This document shows, in pieces, positions 62,735-64,000 of a stretch of DNA of 64,000 nucleotides. The translations under genes were made by a program, and so were the position numbers. The DNA is taken from positions 1,612,001 through 1,676,000 of the forward strand of contig OY783205.1 in the NCBI GenBank assembly GCA_963678705.1, given 5' to 3'. The notes under the pieces are model-generated. The model worked only from the letters and a program-made list of their open reading frames with translations. It made no database searches and had not been told where the DNA came from. This DNA comes from Panorpa germanica (taxonomy: Eukaryota; Arthropoda; Insecta; Mecoptera; Panorpidae). The number at the start of each line of letters is the position of its first letter. Position 1 is the first letter of the stretch.

Positions 62735-62975
62735 TTATACTAAGGTGCCCATGTTATCTCCAATTAACACCCCAATTTTTACACGTTCTGCTGTATAGTC
62801 TCTATTGCGTACAAGCATCTCAACAGCCATGCCTGGCTCCATGGCCTTCGAACTCCCACTAAAATTTTCATGGCAGTCATGATCATTTCTATCATGTCCT
62901 CTTTCACATCTCATGCATCGTTTATTTCTCGTACTATATGCAACGATCAAACCAGAAAATATGCCAATAGCTGTA
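62735..62975 (-). pseudogene. Mutator-like (MULE-domain type) fragment 2
   Basis: It reads STAIGIFSGLIVAYSTRNKR, then CMRCERGHDRNDHDCHENFS and GSSKAMEPGMAVEML. The HDC..NFSGSSKAMEP box precedes the IGDGDSSV box in this family; here IGVLIGDNMGTLV follows in a mutated form and the frame stops. A splice acceptor-like site lies just upstream. It is the missing N-terminal part of the kind of protein seen at 8,440-8,780, though from a separate copy. Confidence 0.5.
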
Positions 62976-63119
62976 GAATGACAAAAAAAAACATTTGTAA
63001 TACATAATTCGAAATAATTAAATTTTACAAATTTTTAATCAAAAATATTCATTACCATCACTCTTAAAAATTTTCGATCCATTTTTAAGACAAAAGTTCT
63101 AAAGCAAATTTGAGACCCA

Positions 63120-63485
63120 GGTATTAAAAAAAATTAATACACCGTACCTTAATTTCCTTTACCATACCAGTGCATTAAACCCATTTAAGACACATTTGTG
63201 CATTAATTTTGTTTGAAATTCAATAACCATATTTTTTAAATTTAAGACTCATGTGTATTAATTTTGTACGAAATTTAATAACCGAATTTTTAAAATTTAA
63301 GACAAATGTGTATTAATTTTGTATGAAATTTAATAACCGAATTTTTAGAAATTAAGACACAATTGTATTAATTTTGTATGAAATTTAATAATCGAATTTT
63401 TAAAAGTTAAGACACATTTGTATTAATTTTGTATGAAATTTAATAACCGAATTTCTAGAAATTAAGACACGTGTATTAATTTTAT
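63120..63485. repeat. tandem array, about 60-65-bp monomer, five or more copies
   Basis: Imperfect units each contain GAATTTTTA, TTAAGACAC or a variant, GTATTAATTTTGTATG and AAATTTAATAACC. The array decays leftward from about 63,200. The Copia 3' LTR starts exactly at its right edge. Confidence 0.75.
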
Positions 63486-63686
63486 TGAAGCAGATATTAT
63501 ATGCACAGTTATATATTAAATATTTTATTAATCAATAAGTCCTCAGACTAAAATTATACAGAAAGAAATCAGTAAAAATTTCTTATAGACATAAAACAAT
63601 TGAATTTAATATAATAGTTTTATATAAACAAAAACAAAACCAGTTTCAGTAATTTAATTTAAGAATGAATGTATTGTAATTCCAAC
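63486..63686 (-). mobile_element. 3' LTR of a Copia element (about 200 bp)
   Basis: On the minus strand it begins TGTTGGAATTAC directly after a purine-rich tract (TTGAGGGGGTG) and ends CTGCTTCA at the edge of the tandem array. It contains a TATATAAAAC box. Exact length depends on the second LTR, which is outside the window. Confidence 0.6.
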
Positions 63687-63716
63687 ACACCCCCTCAAGA
63701 CATTCATTTCAACAAT

Positions 63717-64000
63717 TTAAATAATTTGAAGTCCCAATCCTTCAGTGAATTTTTCATGTAACTCTCTTGGCAGTGCTTTTGTTAAAATATCCGCAACCAT
63801 TTCATTAGTTGATACATGACGTAATTTAATAATTCCTTCATCAACTACATCACGAACAAAATAATGACGAATATCTATATGTTTTGTACGTGCATGATAA
63901 ATCGAGTTCATTGCCAGTTGTTCAGCTCCACGATTGTCAATTAATATTTTAATTTTCAAAAATTTTTCTTGCTCTAGTTCAGTCAATAAATCATTTAAAT
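63717..64000 (-). CDS. Copia Pol C-terminus (RNase H), runs off the right edge
   Basis: The frame enters from the right edge and stops at 63717. It encodes the end of the Copia RNase H domain: LIDNRGAEQLAMNSIYHART, KHIDIRHYFVRDVVDEG, then RHVSTNEMVADILTKALPRE. The Asp in the DNRGA box and the HARTKHIDIR box are both present. No stop interrupts the visible part and the adjoining LTR and polypurine tract are neat, so this copy looks much younger than the Copia relic at 50.2 kb. Gag, protease, integrase and reverse transcriptase lie outside the window. Confidence 0.85.
   Translation of the reverse strand, partial: LNDLLTELEQEKFLKIKILIDNRGAEQLAMNSIYHARTKHIDIRHYFVRDVVDEGIIKLRHVSTNEMVADILTKALPRELHEKFTEGLGLQII

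Noticed and set aside
63120-63485. CRISPR array
   Set aside because: The units are continuous tandem repeats without unique spacers, in a eukaryotic genome.

Overview
The window is AT-rich eukaryotic DNA, almost certainly from an insect. The evidence is a host gene with short exons, GT-AG introns and a 19.5 kb visible span, plus a mix of Helitron, PIF/Harbinger, P/THAP, Mutator-like, Copia and non-LTR sequences typical of arthropods. The order is not settled; a hemipteran or another TE-rich insect is a guess. I see no CRISPR array, rRNA or tRNA. Everything here is read by eye from the sequence, with no database search.

Left third (1-25 kb): the plus strand carries the 3' two-thirds of an SLC46/PCFT-like proton-coupled transporter gene. 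Seven exons fit together in phase (5063-24610, 293 codons plus stop). The 5' exons lie left of the window or were not recognised. Its introns hold a decayed two-gene PIF element (5.8-7.8 kb), a Mutator-like fragment (8.4-8.8 kb), a HARBI1 pseudogene (10.4-11.5 kb), a complete and apparently intact autonomous Helitron (11928-17595, spliced RepHel of 1479 aa), a Harbinger MITE (17760-18427), non-LTR debris (19-21 kb), another MITE (22.2 kb) and a THAP-domain exon (23 kb). One 85-bp transporter exon sits 39 bp from the Helitron and 40 bp from the MITE.

Centre (24.6-32.2 kb): a nearly transposon-free block holds one very large uninterrupted minus-strand reading frame of about 1800 codons. It encodes ankyrin repeats, a candidate PD-(D/E)XK nuclease-like domain, an NB-ARC STAND NTPase and about 20 kinesin-light-chain-type TPRs. 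This is an NLR-like layout that resembles bacterial antiviral STAND (Avs) proteins. It is the most interesting object in the window. It lacks an in-frame ATG at its 5' end but has a good splice acceptor there, so a separate first exon is likely.

Right half (32-64 kb): an accessory mosaic of minus-strand relics. It contains a non-LTR fragment, a Harbinger transposon with its own deletion derivative elsewhere in the window (56.6 kb), two related DEDDh (DnaQ-like) exonuclease pseudogenes 21 kb apart, three Helitron derivatives, a non-LTR ORF1, several MITEs, a Copia relic with two decayed LTR-like repeats, two P-element/THAP9-like transposase relics, a C2H2 zinc-finger relic, a second Mutator-like fragment, a 60-bp-class tandem array, and the 3' end of a better-preserved Copia element running off the right edge. 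Apart from the transporter and the NLR-like gene I see no convincing host genes, although three short coding-like segments (44.6, 49.35 and 53.5 kb) remain unexplained.
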